Shown here: piece after piece, positions 1 to 7,302 of the stretch
How the letters are laid out: each line of letters opens with the position of its first letter
How positions within the stretch are numbered: the first letter of the stretch is position 1
Assembly: GCA_022709445.1 (NCBI GenBank)
Contig: JAKLIU010000001.1
Coordinates: 1-36,010 of the forward strand
Length of the DNA: 36,010 bases
Source: Spirochaetota bacterium
GTDB lineage: Bacteria > Spirochaetota > Spirochaetia > Treponematales > UBA12059
Reading direction: 5' to 3'
Program-made: the position numbers and the translations under genes
Notes under the pieces: generated by a model
Told to the model about the DNA's origin: nothing
The model's database searches: none
The model's input: the letters and a program-made list of their open reading frames with translations, nothing else

Positions 1-300
1 GATGGCCGGTCCCGAGACGGTCACCCGGGACCAGCGGAGGGCCAGGACCGCGGCCAGGGCGCACAGGGCGGAATTCATGAGCGCCGGACCCAGTCCCGAG
101 CGGCCCACGTAATCGTTGATGAGTATGTCCGGTTGCACGACGATCCGGCCCAGGCCCACCGCCAGGGAAACCGGGTCGAAGCCGGAGGCGAACAGGGAGA
201 ACGCCGCGAGGGTCGCGACCAGCCCCCCGAGCAGGATGCTTTCCGCGGGGACTGGTTCCCTGGAATCGCCGGGCGCCCAGCCCTTGAGGATCCTTGCCAT
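1..300 (-). CDS. DUF1576-like integral membrane protein (N-terminal part)
   Basis: The first 100 codons are present; the gene runs off the left edge of the window. The start is the ATG at 300-298, with GGGAGGTG about 6 nt upstream. The protein begins MARILKGWAPGDSREP, followed by a hydrophobic segment (about residues 22-38), a stretch reading PDILINDYVGRSGLGPALMN, and a second hydrophobic segment (about 76-90). The order of a short cytoplasmic head, a helix, a D-Y-x-G-x-x-G-x-G-x-A-x-x-N stretch and another helix resembles DUF1576 membrane proteins, which have no assigned function. It lies downstream of rpsU in the same direction, but a strong terminator and its own weak promoter separate them. 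The family call rests on a partial sequence and is tentative; that it is a real membrane protein is more certain. Confidence 0.6.
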   Translation of the reverse strand, partial: MARILKGWAPGDSREPVPAESILLGGLVATLAAFSLFASGFDPVSLAVGLGRIVVQPDILINDYVGRSGLGPALMNSALCALAAVLALRWSRVTVSGPAI

Positions 301-357
301 CCAGCGCACCTCCCGTAGAGAGCGGCTCCCGCGCGACGAGCCGCGGGGCGTGCTTCC

Positions 358-386
358 ATCCTATCAGCCCGCGGGGAAAGCCGAAA
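358..386 (-). promoter_or_regulatory. possible promoter of the DUF1576-like gene
   Basis: On the minus strand TTTCGG (386-381) is followed after 17 nt by TAGGAT (363-358). The -35 is poor and the -10 moderate. Transcription would start about 50 nt before the ATG at 300. It sits just past the rpsU terminator, where a new promoter is expected. Confidence 0.3.
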
Positions 387-413
387 GCGTTTTTTCCGGA
401 AACCCGCGCGGGC

Positions 414-445
414 AAAAAAAGAACCCGGACCGCGAGGTCCGGGTT
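414..445 (-). terminator. Rho-independent terminator of rpsU
   Basis: Arms AACCCGGACC (422-431) and GGTCCGGGTT (436-445) form a perfect 10-bp stem with a 4-nt loop. Read on the minus strand the stem is followed by C and seven T (420-414). It begins about 35 nt after the rpsU stop codon. Confidence 0.9.
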
Positions 446-479
446 CGCGCGTGCGTGATCCGCGGCGCCGTGGCGCCGA

Positions 480-707
480 TCAGGGCCTGGTGTAGCTCTT
501 GCCGTCCCTGGTCTTGCGGGACTTGCGCAGGAGCTTGCGCTCGATGGCCTTCATTTTGCGATTGCGGATGGCGGAGGGCTTCTCGAAGTATTCGCGCTTC
601 TTCCACTCGCGGATGATGCCTTCTTTTTCCACCATGCGCTTGAAGCGCTTGATGGCCTTCTCGAGCGGCTCGCCGTCGTCGATGATGATCTGACTGATAA
701 AAATCAC
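480..707 (-). CDS. rpsU: 30S ribosomal protein bS21
   Basis: A basic 75-residue protein with the bS21 pattern: an N-terminal beta segment (ISQIIIDDGEPLEKAIKRFK), then a long basic helix (KREYFEKPSAIRNRKMKAIE) and a Lys/Arg tail. bS21 binds the 30S subunit near the anti-Shine-Dalgarno region of 16S rRNA and helps initiation. The start is GTG at 707-705; a TGA in frame at 716-714 rules out upstream starts, and GAGG at 715-712 gives a short 4-nt spacing. The GTG shares its last two bases with the TGA stop of the M23 peptidase gene (706-704), forming a GTGA overlap, so translational coupling is likely. ATT at 704 would have better spacing but is a rare initiator. A strong terminator follows. Confidence 0.95.
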   Translation of the reverse strand: MIFISQIIIDDGEPLEKAIKRFKRMVEKEGIIREWKKREYFEKPSAIRNRKMKAIERKLLRKSRKTRDGKSYTRP

Positions 708-1759
708 CCCCCCTCAATCGCGGGGTACATTGTACGGATGTCCGGGACTTTGTCAAGCCCGATCAGGGCCTCCGGGTCGCAGGCGACGCCGCCCACGCGC
801 AGCTCCCAGTGCAGGTGCGGGCCGGTGGCCAGGCCCGTGGCCCCCACCAGGCCCAGCGGGTCGCCCCGCCCCAGGATGTCCCCTGCCTTGGCCGAGATGG
901 CGCTCAGGTGCATGTATATGGTAAAAACCCCGGGCAGGTGCTCGATCACCACCGTCAGGCCGGTGGTCAGGCGGTCCTCAGCCATGACGACCCGCCCGGC
1001 TCCAGCCGCCGACACCGGCGTACCGGTCGGGTAGCCGTAGTCGATGCCGGCGTGGACGCTGGTCGCCGTGCCGCCGGTGGAATAGCGGTAGGTGCGCCGG
1101 TGCCCGAAGAGGCTGGTCTGGCGGTTGCCGGCCACCGGTCTCCGGAAGCCGCCCTGCAGGAACAGCGCTGCTGGATCCGCCGAACCGATCAGGGCCTGGT
1201 AGCGCCTGGCCTGCTCGTCCTTGCGCGGGTCGGGATCCGCCCGGATCCCGGTCAGGGCGGGCGTCAGGACTATCGTCTCGCTGGGGAAAACGCGTTCCAG
1301 CACCACCAGGACGGCGGTGCCGAGCACGCCGGAGCCGTTCTCCAGACTCAGCGTCGCCGGGCCGGCCGGGGCGTCAACCGGTATGGCGGCCAGGGCGAAT
1401 CCCGCCCGCCGCGAGGCGGCCTTCCATGCCGGGGACAGGCCCGGCCGGCCCTCCTCGGAAGCCAGGAGGTAGCGCAGCCGCGCGTCCATGGGCGGTCGCG
1501 GCGGGGTCCAGGCGGGGAAGGCCGGCCCGGTGCTCCCGTCCGAGTATCGGATCCGTGCGAAGGTGCCCGGGGCGCCCAGGTCCGGAGCGTCCGGCACGGC
1601 CGGCCAGGCCAGCACGAAGAAGGGGTCTCCCTGCCTGGCGGAAGCGGGAACGGCCAGCCTGGCCGGGAGGGGAACCGGAGCGGGCGTGCCCGAGGCAGCC
1701 GCCGGGAACGGGGCCAGGAGGAGGAACAAGGCGAGGGTCGTGCGGCCGCGGGTGTGCAT
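704..1759 (-). CDS. secreted M23 (LytM-type) metallopeptidase
   Basis: A 351-residue exported protein with a signal peptide (hydrophobic core about 8-20, cleavage near AAA-SG). The unassigned N-terminal two thirds precede a peptidase M23 domain from about residue 205. Zinc and catalytic residues are visible: H236 and D240 in HAGIDYG, H284 in YMHLS, and H315 and H317 in GPHLHWEL, so the catalytic set is complete. Such enzymes cut peptide cross-links of peptidoglycan, or act as activators of amidases; with all residues present this one is probably enzymatic. The ATG has no Shine-Dalgarno and sits 6 nt after a TAGTAT -10 box, so the mRNA is predicted to be leaderless. Its stop overlaps the rpsU start (GTGA), placing rpsU in its transcript. 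Confidence 0.9.
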   Translation of the reverse strand: MHTRGRTTLALFLLLAPFPAAASGTPAPVPLPARLAVPASARQGDPFFVLAWPAVPDAPDLGAPGTFARIRYSDGSTGPAFPAWTPPRPPMDARLRYLLASEEGRPGLSPAWKAASRRAGFALAAIPVDAPAGPATLSLENGSGVLGTAVLVVLERVFPSETIVLTPALTGIRADPDPRKDEQARRYQALIGSADPAALFLQGGFRRPVAGNRQTSLFGHRRTYRYSTGGTATSVHAGIDYGYPTGTPVSAAGAGRVVMAEDRLTTGLTVVIEHLPGVFTIYMHLSAISAKAGDILGRGDPLGLVGATGLATGPHLHWELRVGGVACDPEALIGLDKVPDIRTMYPAIEGG

Positions 1760-1765
1760 GGGCGG

Positions 1766-1795
1766 ATACTAGCCCGGAACGGGGCGCGCGCGCAA
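1766..1795 (-). promoter_or_regulatory. sigma-70-type promoter of the M23-rpsU operon
   Basis: On the minus strand TTGCGC (1795-1790), 18-nt spacer, TAGTAT (1771-1766), then 6 nt and the ATG at 1759. Transcription would start at or next to the initiation codon. It lies back to back with the promoter of the SpoIIE-type gene. Confidence 0.65.
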
Positions 1796-1823
1796 CGAAG
1801 CCGCGTCGCGATGCCGCCGCGGT

Positions 1824-1852
1824 TTGACTGGCGGCGGGCGGGATCCTATACT
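1824..1852 (+). promoter_or_regulatory. sigma-70 promoter of the SpoIIE-type phosphatase gene
   Basis: TTGACT (1824-1829), 17-nt spacer, TATACT (1847-1852): close to consensus. The ATG follows 9 nt after the -10 box, leaving a leader of about 0 to 4 nt with no Shine-Dalgarno. Confidence 0.8.
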
Positions 1853-1861
1853 TTCCGGACA

Positions 1862-3079
1862 ATGGCCGGCACCCCGTCCGCGATCCCCCCGAACGACTCC
1901 ACTGCGGCGACGCCGGACCCCGGACCGGACCATGCCGGGCAGGACGGGCGCACCGGGGAACTCTCGCGCGCCTACGAGGAACTGCAGCGCCGCAACGACG
2001 CCTTCCAGCGGGAGCTCGCCATGGCCAGGCGGGTCCAGGCCACCTTCATCCCCCAGGGCAAGGACTTCCCCGACCGCCCGGAGCTGGTCTTCGGCGGCTG
2101 GTACGAGGCGATGGCCGACGTGGGAGGGGACCTGTACGACGTGGTCCGCATCGGCAAGAACGCCTACGGGCTGCTCATAGCCGACGTGTCCGGCCACGGC
2201 GTGGCGGCCGCCCTGGTGACGGCCCTGGTCAAGGTGGCCTTCCGCTCGCGCGTGTCCTACGGGATCCGGACCGACGAGCTCTGCGCGGCCGTCAACGCGT
2301 CCATCTTCGAGATCCTGGGCGGCGGCGAACGCTACGTGACCGCCTTCGTGGCGACCATCAACCTGGAGACGGGCATCCTCGAGTACACCAACGCCGCCCA
2401 CCACCCCGCCCTCCTGGTGCGCTCGGGCATGGCGGTCAAGCTGGACACCGAGGGCGGCTTCATGGGCATCTTCGAGCGGCCCCAGTTCGGGAGAAGCAGC
2501 GTTGAACTGGTGCCCGGGGACCGCATCGTCCTGTACACGGACGGGATCGTGGAATCCCGGAGCTTTCTGGGCGGCGACTACGGCCTGGAACGGCTGGAGG
2601 CCGTGGTCCGCGCGGATCCTGCCCTGCATCCCGCCCGCGTAGCCGATGCCCTGGTCGCCGACCTGGGGGCCTTCACCATGGGGGCGCCCATCCACGACGA
2701 CCGCGCCTTCCTGTGCGCCGGCTACCTGGGCAGGACGGCCGATCCCAAGCTCGGCCCCCCGCCCGGCGCGCAGCCGGGCGATTCCGCAGCTTCCCCGCCG
2801 CCGGACCGGCCCGCGGAGGATCCCCGGGCCGCCTTCTCCCGGGTGGCGCGCGAGAGCTCGGGCCTGGACCCGGCGGCCGCGCTGGTCGCCTGGCGGCTGC
2901 ACATCGCGGGCTTCCCGGAGGACCACCGTGCCATCAACAACGAGGGGGTCCTGCTGCACCGCCTGGGCAAGGACGCGGAAGCCGCGGCCGCGTTCCGCAG
3001 GGCGCTCATACTGGCCCCGGGAGACCGGCGCATCCTGCGCAACCTCGCCCTTGTAACCGGGGACCGCTCGGATATATAA
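1862..3079 (+). CDS. PP2C-type (SpoIIE/RsbU) serine phosphatase with TPR-like tail
   Basis: 405 residues. Residues 30-62 form a coiled-coil linker (ELSRAYEELQRRNDAFQREL). The SpoIIE domain follows (about 68-290) with the metal-binding acidic motifs: DVGGDLYD (86-93), ADVSGHG (107-113), YTDGIVE (225-231) and HDDRAFL (278-284). An acidic, proline-rich linker leads to about 70 C-terminal residues resembling two TPR units (NNEGVLLHRLGKDAEAAAAF). Family members dephosphorylate anti-sigma-factor antagonists in partner-switching pathways. No PAS, GAF, HAMP or receiver domain is present, so input probably comes through the coiled coil or TPR. The start at 1862 is chosen because a near-consensus promoter ends at 1852; longer readings upstream would begin before the promoter. 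No cognate anti-sigma or STAS gene is in the window. Confidence 0.9.
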   Translation: MAGTPSAIPPNDSTAATPDPGPDHAGQDGRTGELSRAYEELQRRNDAFQRELAMARRVQATFIPQGKDFPDRPELVFGGWYEAMADVGGDLYDVVRIGKNAYGLLIADVSGHGVAAALVTALVKVAFRSRVSYGIRTDELCAAVNASIFEILGGGERYVTAFVATINLETGILEYTNAAHHPALLVRSGMAVKLDTEGGFMGIFERPQFGRSSVELVPGDRIVLYTDGIVESRSFLGGDYGLERLEAVVRADPALHPARVADALVADLGAFTMGAPIHDDRAFLCAGYLGRTADPKLGPPPGAQPGDSAASPPPDRPAEDPRAAFSRVARESSGLDPAAALVAWRLHIAGFPEDHRAINNEGVLLHRLGKDAEAAAAFRRALILAPGDRRILRNLALVTGDRSDI

Positions 3080-3086
3080 AAAGGTC

Positions 3087-3632
3087 ATGGAAATCCCCTT
3101 ATCGCTCGTCCGCCTGGACGCATCGGGCAGGAAGCCCGCGGCCGGGGCAGAGGCCGCCGCCCTGCGCTACGGCATCCCCCTCTGGTACCGGCTGGTCTCG
3201 TGCTCCATAGCCGGCATCCTGGTCGCTGCCAACGCCCTGGCCAGCCTGGAACCCGGCTACCGGCTCAGCGCGTTCGGGATCGTGCTGGTCCTGGCGGCGG
3301 TGCTGGCCGCGGTGTACGAGGAGCGCTGGACCTTCCGGGCAGCAGACCGCTCCGTCGCCGGAAAGCTCGGTCTGGTCTTCGCCGCCAAGCGCCTCCGCTT
3401 CTCCTTCGAGGACGTGGCCCGCGTCAAGGTGGACAGCTTCATCAAGGGCAGGCTCGACCAGTCGGCCGTGCCGCCGGCGGACAAGGTGCCGCGGGGCTCC
3501 CTGGCCCGGATGATCATCGAGATGAAGGACGGCCAGGGCTACCTGGTGGATTCGGTGCCGTTCAAGGCCCGCGAGCGCCTGGAGGACGCGGCCGCCGCCA
3601 TCGCGGCCATGGTCGGCGTTCCCCTGGACTGA
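3087..3632 (+). CDS. small membrane protein, PH-like, unknown function
   Basis: A 181-residue protein, not recognised with confidence. Two adjacent transmembrane helices (about 34-54 and 60-78) form a hairpin, followed by a soluble beta-rich region with a W-T-F-R-A-A-D-R-S pattern and FSFEDVARVKVD near 105-116. This layout (helix hairpin, then a bacterial PH-like beta domain, then a C-terminal helix) is seen in many small membrane proteins of unknown role. It starts 7 nt after the SpoIIE-type stop, with AAAAGG 2 nt before the ATG, so it is probably cotranscribed with the phosphatase. No terminator is seen before the serA promoter. Confidence 0.75.
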   Translation: MEIPLSLVRLDASGRKPAAGAEAAALRYGIPLWYRLVSCSIAGILVAANALASLEPGYRLSAFGIVLVLAAVLAAVYEERWTFRAADRSVAGKLGLVFAAKRLRFSFEDVARVKVDSFIKGRLDQSAVPPADKVPRGSLARMIIEMKDGQGYLVDSVPFKARERLEDAAAAIAAMVGVPLD

Positions 3633-3654
3633 AGCTCCGCGGACGGCGGCTCGC

Positions 3655-3682
3655 TTGACATTCGCCGCCCGAATGGTAAGAT
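3655..3682 (+). promoter_or_regulatory. strong promoter of serA-serC (extended -10)
   Basis: TTGACA (3655-3660, perfect), 16-nt spacer, TAAGAT (3677-3682) preceded by TGG, an extended -10. The start point is expected near 3689, giving a leader of about 140 nt before serA. Confidence 0.75.
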
Positions 3683-3689
3683 GGGGAAT

Positions 3690-3829
3690 CGCGCCAATCA
3701 GTACCATCCCACGATGGGCAAGCCTCGCCCACGCGCAGCCTCCGGGCCGCGCCCGGGCGCCGCACGCGCCCATGCGGCAGCGGGAGTGCCGGCCGGCGCG
3801 CATCACGTGTACCCTAAAGGAGGGTTCCC
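3690..3829 (+). other. long 5' leader of serA with potential secondary structure
   Basis: About 140 nt lie between the predicted start point and serA. The leader holds small self-complementary stretches (CCCA-CGA-TGGG near 3708-3718, GGGC with GCCC around 3716-3733, and a GC-rich stretch from about 3740 to 3800). It ends with AAAGGAGGG 5 nt before the ATG. I see no match to a known riboswitch and no T-tract terminator. The open frame from 3681 running into serA lacks a ribosome binding site. Confidence 0.4.
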
Positions 3830-4705
3830 ATGGTCATTCTTCTCGCTGACGCGTTCACGGCAGACCTGCCCAAGCGCCTGGAGGCATTCGGCACGGTATC
3901 GCAGGATTTGGGCGCGCTGGGCGAAGCCGAGATCATCGTCGTGCGCTCCAAGACCAAGGTCGACAAGGCGATGATCGACAAGGCGCCGAAGCTCAGGTTC
4001 GTCATCCGCGGCGGCGTCGGCGTCGACACCATCGACGTGCCCTATGCCGAATCGAAGAATATCACCGTCGTGAACACCCCCGAGGCCTCCAGCGTGGCCG
4101 TCGCCGAGCTGGCCTTCTCCATGATGATCGCCCTGGCCTCCCGCATCACCGAGGCGGACTCCTCCATGAAGCAGGGCAAGTGGATGAAGAAGGAGCTGGA
4201 GCGCACCGAGCTCATGGGCAAGACCGTCGGCTTCGTCGGCATCGGCCGCATCGCGCGAGAGGTGGCCGTGCGCGCCAAGGCCTTCGGCATGAAGGTGATC
4301 GCCTACGACAAGTACGTGGAGAAGAGCGACGTCGCGGAGATGATGAGCCTGGAGCAGGTATACGCCCAGGCCGACTACATCTCCCTCCACACTCCGCTGA
4401 CCGACGAGACCCGCGGCATGATCAACGCCGCCTCCATCGCCAAGATGAAGCAGGGCGTCCGCATCGTGAACACCTGCCGCGGCCAGGTGATCGTGGAGAC
4501 CGACGTGGCCGCCGCGCTCAAATCCGGCACCCTGGGCGGATACGCCGCCGACGTGTACGACAAGGAGCCGCCGGAAGGCTCGCCCCTCCTGTCCGCGCCC
4601 AACGCCGTGTTCGCGCCCCACATCGGCGCGTCCACCGAAGAGAACCTCGTGCGCCTGGCCGACTGCATCGTCGACCGCGTCAAGAACTACGCAGCGAAGA
4701 AGTAG
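3830..4705 (+). CDS. serA: D-3-phosphoglycerate dehydrogenase, short form without ACT domain
   Basis: 291 residues of the D-isomer-specific 2-hydroxyacid dehydrogenase family. The Rossmann motif is GFVGIGRIAREVAVRA (134-149). The catalytic triad is present: R217 in NTCRGQ, E246 in DKEPP and H264 in APHIGAS. The protein ends after the catalytic unit, with no ASB or ACT domain, so allosteric serine feedback of the E. coli type is not expected. It catalyses NAD-dependent oxidation of 3-phosphoglycerate, the first step of phosphorylated serine synthesis. The assignment over other 2-hydroxyacid dehydrogenases rests mainly on the adjacent serC, 10 nt downstream. The ATG at 3830 follows a strong AAAGGAGGG. 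No serB is nearby. Confidence 0.88.
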   Translation: MVILLADAFTADLPKRLEAFGTVSQDLGALGEAEIIVVRSKTKVDKAMIDKAPKLRFVIRGGVGVDTIDVPYAESKNITVVNTPEASSVAVAELAFSMMIALASRITEADSSMKQGKWMKKELERTELMGKTVGFVGIGRIAREVAVRAKAFGMKVIAYDKYVEKSDVAEMMSLEQVYAQADYISLHTPLTDETRGMINAASIAKMKQGVRIVNTCRGQVIVETDVAAALKSGTLGGYAADVYDKEPPEGSPLLSAPNAVFAPHIGASTEENLVRLADCIVDRVKNYAAKK

Positions 4706-4715
4706 GAGGCTGAAC

Positions 4716-5813
4716 ATGAAGCGCGTCATCAATTACAGCGCCGGTCCCGCCGGCATCCCCCTGGAAGTGCTCGAGCAGGCCCGCGACGAGATGCTGGACT
4801 GGAACGGCACCGGCTGTTCCGTGATGGAGGTCTCGCACCGCGGCAAGGAGTACGACGCCCTGCACATGGAGACCATGGACCTGTTCCGCGAACTGGCCGG
4901 CATGGGCAAGGACTGGAACGTCCTGTTCTGCACCGGCGGCGCCAGCACCCAGTTCATGATGCTCCCCTGGAACTACCTGGGCAACGGCAAGGACAGGCAG
5001 GCCGACTACATCGTCACCGGCAACTGGTCCAAGGCCGCGGTCAAGGAAGCCAAGCGCTTCGGCAAGGTCACCATGCCCGCCAACATGGAGCTGGAAGGCG
5101 AGCGCTTCGTCGCCATCCCCTCCCAGGCGGACCTGGTCCTCAACCCCGCCGCCGAGTACGTGCACTACACCAGCAACAACACCGTCTGCGGCACCGAGTG
5201 GCACTACGTCCCGGACGTGAAGGGCAAGCCCCTGGTGTGCGACATGTCCAGCGACATCTTCAGCCGCCCCTTCGACTTCCAGAAGCACAGCATGATCTAC
5301 GCCGGCGCGCAGAAGAACCTGGGACCCTCCGGCGTCACCGTGGTGGCCATGAAGGACGATTTCCTGGCCAGGGCCGGCGACGACCTGCCCACCATGATGA
5401 GCTACAAGGTGTTCAAGGACAAGTTCTCCATGCACAACACCCCGCCCTGCTTCTCCATCTACATCCTCAACCTGGTGATGAAGTGGCTCAAGAAGAACGG
5501 CGGCCTGGCTGCCATGGGCAAGGTGAACGAGGCCAAGCAGAAGCTGCTCTATTCGGCCATCGACTCATCCGGCGGCTTCTACTCAGGCCTCGCCGAGAAG
5601 GCTTCCCGCTCCTGGATGAACATCGACTTCAAGCTCCCCAACCCGGAACTGGACGAGAAGTTCGTCAAGGACGCCAAGGCCGCCGGCATCGTGCAGACCA
5701 AGGGCTACCGCTCCATGGGCGGCATACGCCTGTCGGCCTACAACGCGGTCAGCCTCAAGGACGTGGAGACCACCGTGGGCTTCATGAAGGACTTCCAGGC
5801 CAGGAACGCCTGA
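4716..5813 (+). CDS. serC: phosphoserine aminotransferase
   Basis: 365 residues, the normal SerC length, class V aminotransferase fold. The N-terminus INYSAGPAGIP matches the family's FSAGPA start. CTGGASTQF (72-80) is the phosphate-binding region, and K200 in YAGAQKNLGPSG is the PLP-binding lysine. It converts 3-phosphohydroxypyruvate plus glutamate to phosphoserine and 2-oxoglutarate, the step after SerA. AGGAGG, 5 nt before the ATG, lies at the end of serA, so the two are one operon. The order serA-serC with no serB in reach means phosphoserine phosphatase is encoded elsewhere. A strong terminator follows. Confidence 0.97.
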   Translation: MKRVINYSAGPAGIPLEVLEQARDEMLDWNGTGCSVMEVSHRGKEYDALHMETMDLFRELAGMGKDWNVLFCTGGASTQFMMLPWNYLGNGKDRQADYIVTGNWSKAAVKEAKRFGKVTMPANMELEGERFVAIPSQADLVLNPAAEYVHYTSNNTVCGTEWHYVPDVKGKPLVCDMSSDIFSRPFDFQKHSMIYAGAQKNLGPSGVTVVAMKDDFLARAGDDLPTMMSYKVFKDKFSMHNTPPCFSIYILNLVMKWLKKNGGLAAMGKVNEAKQKLLYSAIDSSGGFYSGLAEKASRSWMNIDFKLPNPELDEKFVKDAKAAGIVQTKGYRSMGGIRLSAYNAVSLKDVETTVGFMKDFQARNA

Positions 5814-5838
5814 GCCCGCCAGGCTTCAATGTCGATGA

Positions 5839-5869
5839 CGGCCCCGCTCGCGCGGGGCCGTTTCTTTTT
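5839..5869 (+). terminator. Rho-independent terminator of serA-serC
   Basis: Arms CGGCCCCGC (5839-5847) and GCGGGGCCG (5852-5860) with a 4-nt loop, followed by TTTCTTTTT (5861-5869). It begins 26 nt after the serC stop. Confidence 0.92.
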
Positions 5870-5880
5870 GCCGGGGGCGT

Positions 5881-6723
5881 TCAGGGGAACAGGCGCTTCT
5901 TCAGTTCGGCGATCCCGCCCTTGGCGCCGAAGACGGCCTCCGCCGCCTCCATGAAGGCCTGGGCTGAAACGCCTCCCGCCGCGGCCCGCCCGGCGAGCTC
6001 CGCCAGGGCGGGGAAGTCGCCGGGCTTGAGCCTGGACGCGGCCAGGGCCAGGGCCAGGCGGGCGCCCGTCTCCGGCGTCCAGCGGAAGGCATTCCCCATC
6101 GAGGCGACCGTTCCCAGGATGGCTCCCGTCCGGCCGGCCGCTGCCTTCGCGCCGACGGCCCAGTCCACCAGCGCGGCCAGGGCCGGCATGCCGACCCCGT
6201 TCAGGAGCGAACTGCCGGCGGCCAGGTAAAAGTCGGCGCGCTCCTCGCCCGGCGGCCAGTCCCGGCCCCGCAGGAGCGCGGCCACGGTGATCCAGCGGGC
6301 AGCGTCCGCCTCCAGGGCCGCCGCCAGGGTGTCGGGCGGGATGCCCTTGGCTGCGGCTTCCTTGATCCGGGAGATGAAGGCCTCGGCGGGAACGCCGGCA
6401 GCGATGGCGGCGGCGGCGGTCTCGCGAATCCTCGGGCGGACCGCGGCGTACCGGACGGCCTCGCGGGAGGAATCGAGCCAGGCGCCGAATTCCGCCGCGC
6501 TCATCGCGCCGCCGGCAAGGCTCCCCTCCCGCCCGTCCCGCGAGACGCGCGGGGCGCCTCCACCGGAACCGTCTCCGGCGCCGTCCTGCCCGCCCCCGGC
6601 CACCGGACCGCCCGCCGGTCCGCCGGAGCCCGAAGGCTGCGCCGCGGCCGGAGCGGCCGCGAGCAGGATGAGCATCGCCGCCACGGCGAGCGGACGGTGG
6701 ATGGATATGGACCGGATCGACAT
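5881..6723 (-). CDS. secreted helical-module protein, sigma-operon member (paralogue of 8563-9396)
   Basis: 280 residues; no known family recognised. The start is the ATG at 6723, with AAGGAGG 6 nt upstream; a frame open further upstream would overlap the preceding gene. A signal peptide (hydrophobic core about 11-27, AAA-QP cleavage) leads to a Gly/Ser/Pro-rich linker (30-70), then an almost all-helical, alanine-rich domain. A short module recurs: AGVPAEAFISRIKEA (109-123), KGIPPDTLAAALEAD (126-140), NGVGMPALAALVDWA (175-189) and GGVSAQAFMEAAEAV (250-264). The C-terminus IAELKKRLFP matches the end VAELSALLP of the paralogue. It is the third gene of the ECF sigma / anti-sigma operon, 26 nt after the anti-sigma gene, so it may be a sensor, effector or target of that system. 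Confidence 0.8.
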   Translation of the reverse strand: MSIRSISIHRPLAVAAMLILLAAAPAAAQPSGSGGPAGGPVAGGGQDGAGDGSGGGAPRVSRDGREGSLAGGAMSAAEFGAWLDSSREAVRYAAVRPRIRETAAAAIAAGVPAEAFISRIKEAAAKGIPPDTLAAALEADAARWITVAALLRGRDWPPGEERADFYLAAGSSLLNGVGMPALAALVDWAVGAKAAAGRTGAILGTVASMGNAFRWTPETGARLALALAASRLKPGDFPALAELAGRAAAGGVSAQAFMEAAEAVFGAKGGIAELKKRLFP

Positions 6724-6749
6724 GGACTGCCTCCTTGACCCGTGCGCCG

Positions 6750-7301
6750 TCACAGCGAGATGGACGAGCTGGTGCCGCCGAAGCCGTCGTCCAGCAATAT
6801 GGAAGAGCGCGGGTCCGGCACCCAGCGCTCGCCGTCCACCACGAAGCCGTACCGGTACGACGCACCCTTGCTGAGCGGCACCACGATCTCCCAGGTGCCG
6901 TCCTCCCGCCGCTCCAGCACGTGCGTGTCCAGCGACCAGCCGTTGAAATCAGCCGCCAGGGATACGCTGTCCGCCTCCGGCGCCGCGAGCACGAAATGCA
7001 CCTCCACCACGTCACGGCCCCCTGAGAGCGCGAGCGTGAGCAGCGACGACACGACGACCAGCGCGGCCGCCGCGGCCAGGACGTACGCCGCCCTGAAGCC
7101 CGCATGCCCGCGCACGGTTCCCCGGCCCACGCGCGCCATCACGGCGTCTGCCGTGGCGACGGCCGCCTCCGGGTCGCGGGAGAGCAGGCCGCCCAAGGCG
7201 TCGGACCCGCCCTCGCCATCGGCCAGGCGGCGGTCCAGGGCCTCGAGGGCGCGTTTTCGCGCCTGCGCGCGCATGTCTTCGGATCCCGGCAAACGCTTCA
7301 T
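6750..7301 (-). CDS. probable anti-sigma factor with C-terminal glycogen-binding-like (CBM48/AMPK) domain
   Basis: 183 residues. Residues 1-65 are a charged cytoplasmic segment (RKRALEALDRRLADGE), followed by one transmembrane helix (about 69-93) and a C-terminal domain (97-172). The latter has the pattern of the isoamylase-N / AMPK-beta carbohydrate-binding fold: VHFVLAAPEADSVSLAADF, then FNGWS (119-123), GTWEIVVPL (135-143), YRYGFVVDG (149-157) and W160. Its ATG lies 1 nt after the sigma-factor stop, the usual arrangement for an anti-sigma factor. No HxxxCxxC zinc motif is present, so it is not a ZAS-type anti-sigma factor. If the N-terminus is cytoplasmic, the carbohydrate-binding domain is periplasmic and could sense a glucan or peptidoglycan-derived ligand. 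The anti-sigma role is inferred from position and topology. Confidence 0.78.
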   Translation of the reverse strand: MKRLPGSEDMRAQARKRALEALDRRLADGEGGSDALGGLLSRDPEAAVATADAVMARVGRGTVRGHAGFRAAYVLAAAAALVVVSSLLTLALSGGRDVVEVHFVLAAPEADSVSLAADFNGWSLDTHVLERREDGTWEIVVPLSKGASYRYGFVVDGERWVPDPRSSILLDDGFGGTSSSISL

Positions 7302-7302
7302 G

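Noticed and set aside
388..410. T-run followed by a GC-rich stretch near 388-411 considered as a second terminator.
   Set aside because: No stem of useful length precedes the T-run on either strand; the adjacent hairpin at 422-445 explains termination.
3681..3974. Open frame in the serA leader running into serA.
   Set aside because: No ribosome binding site, Pro/Ala/Arg/His-rich composition and overlap with the well-supported serA start.
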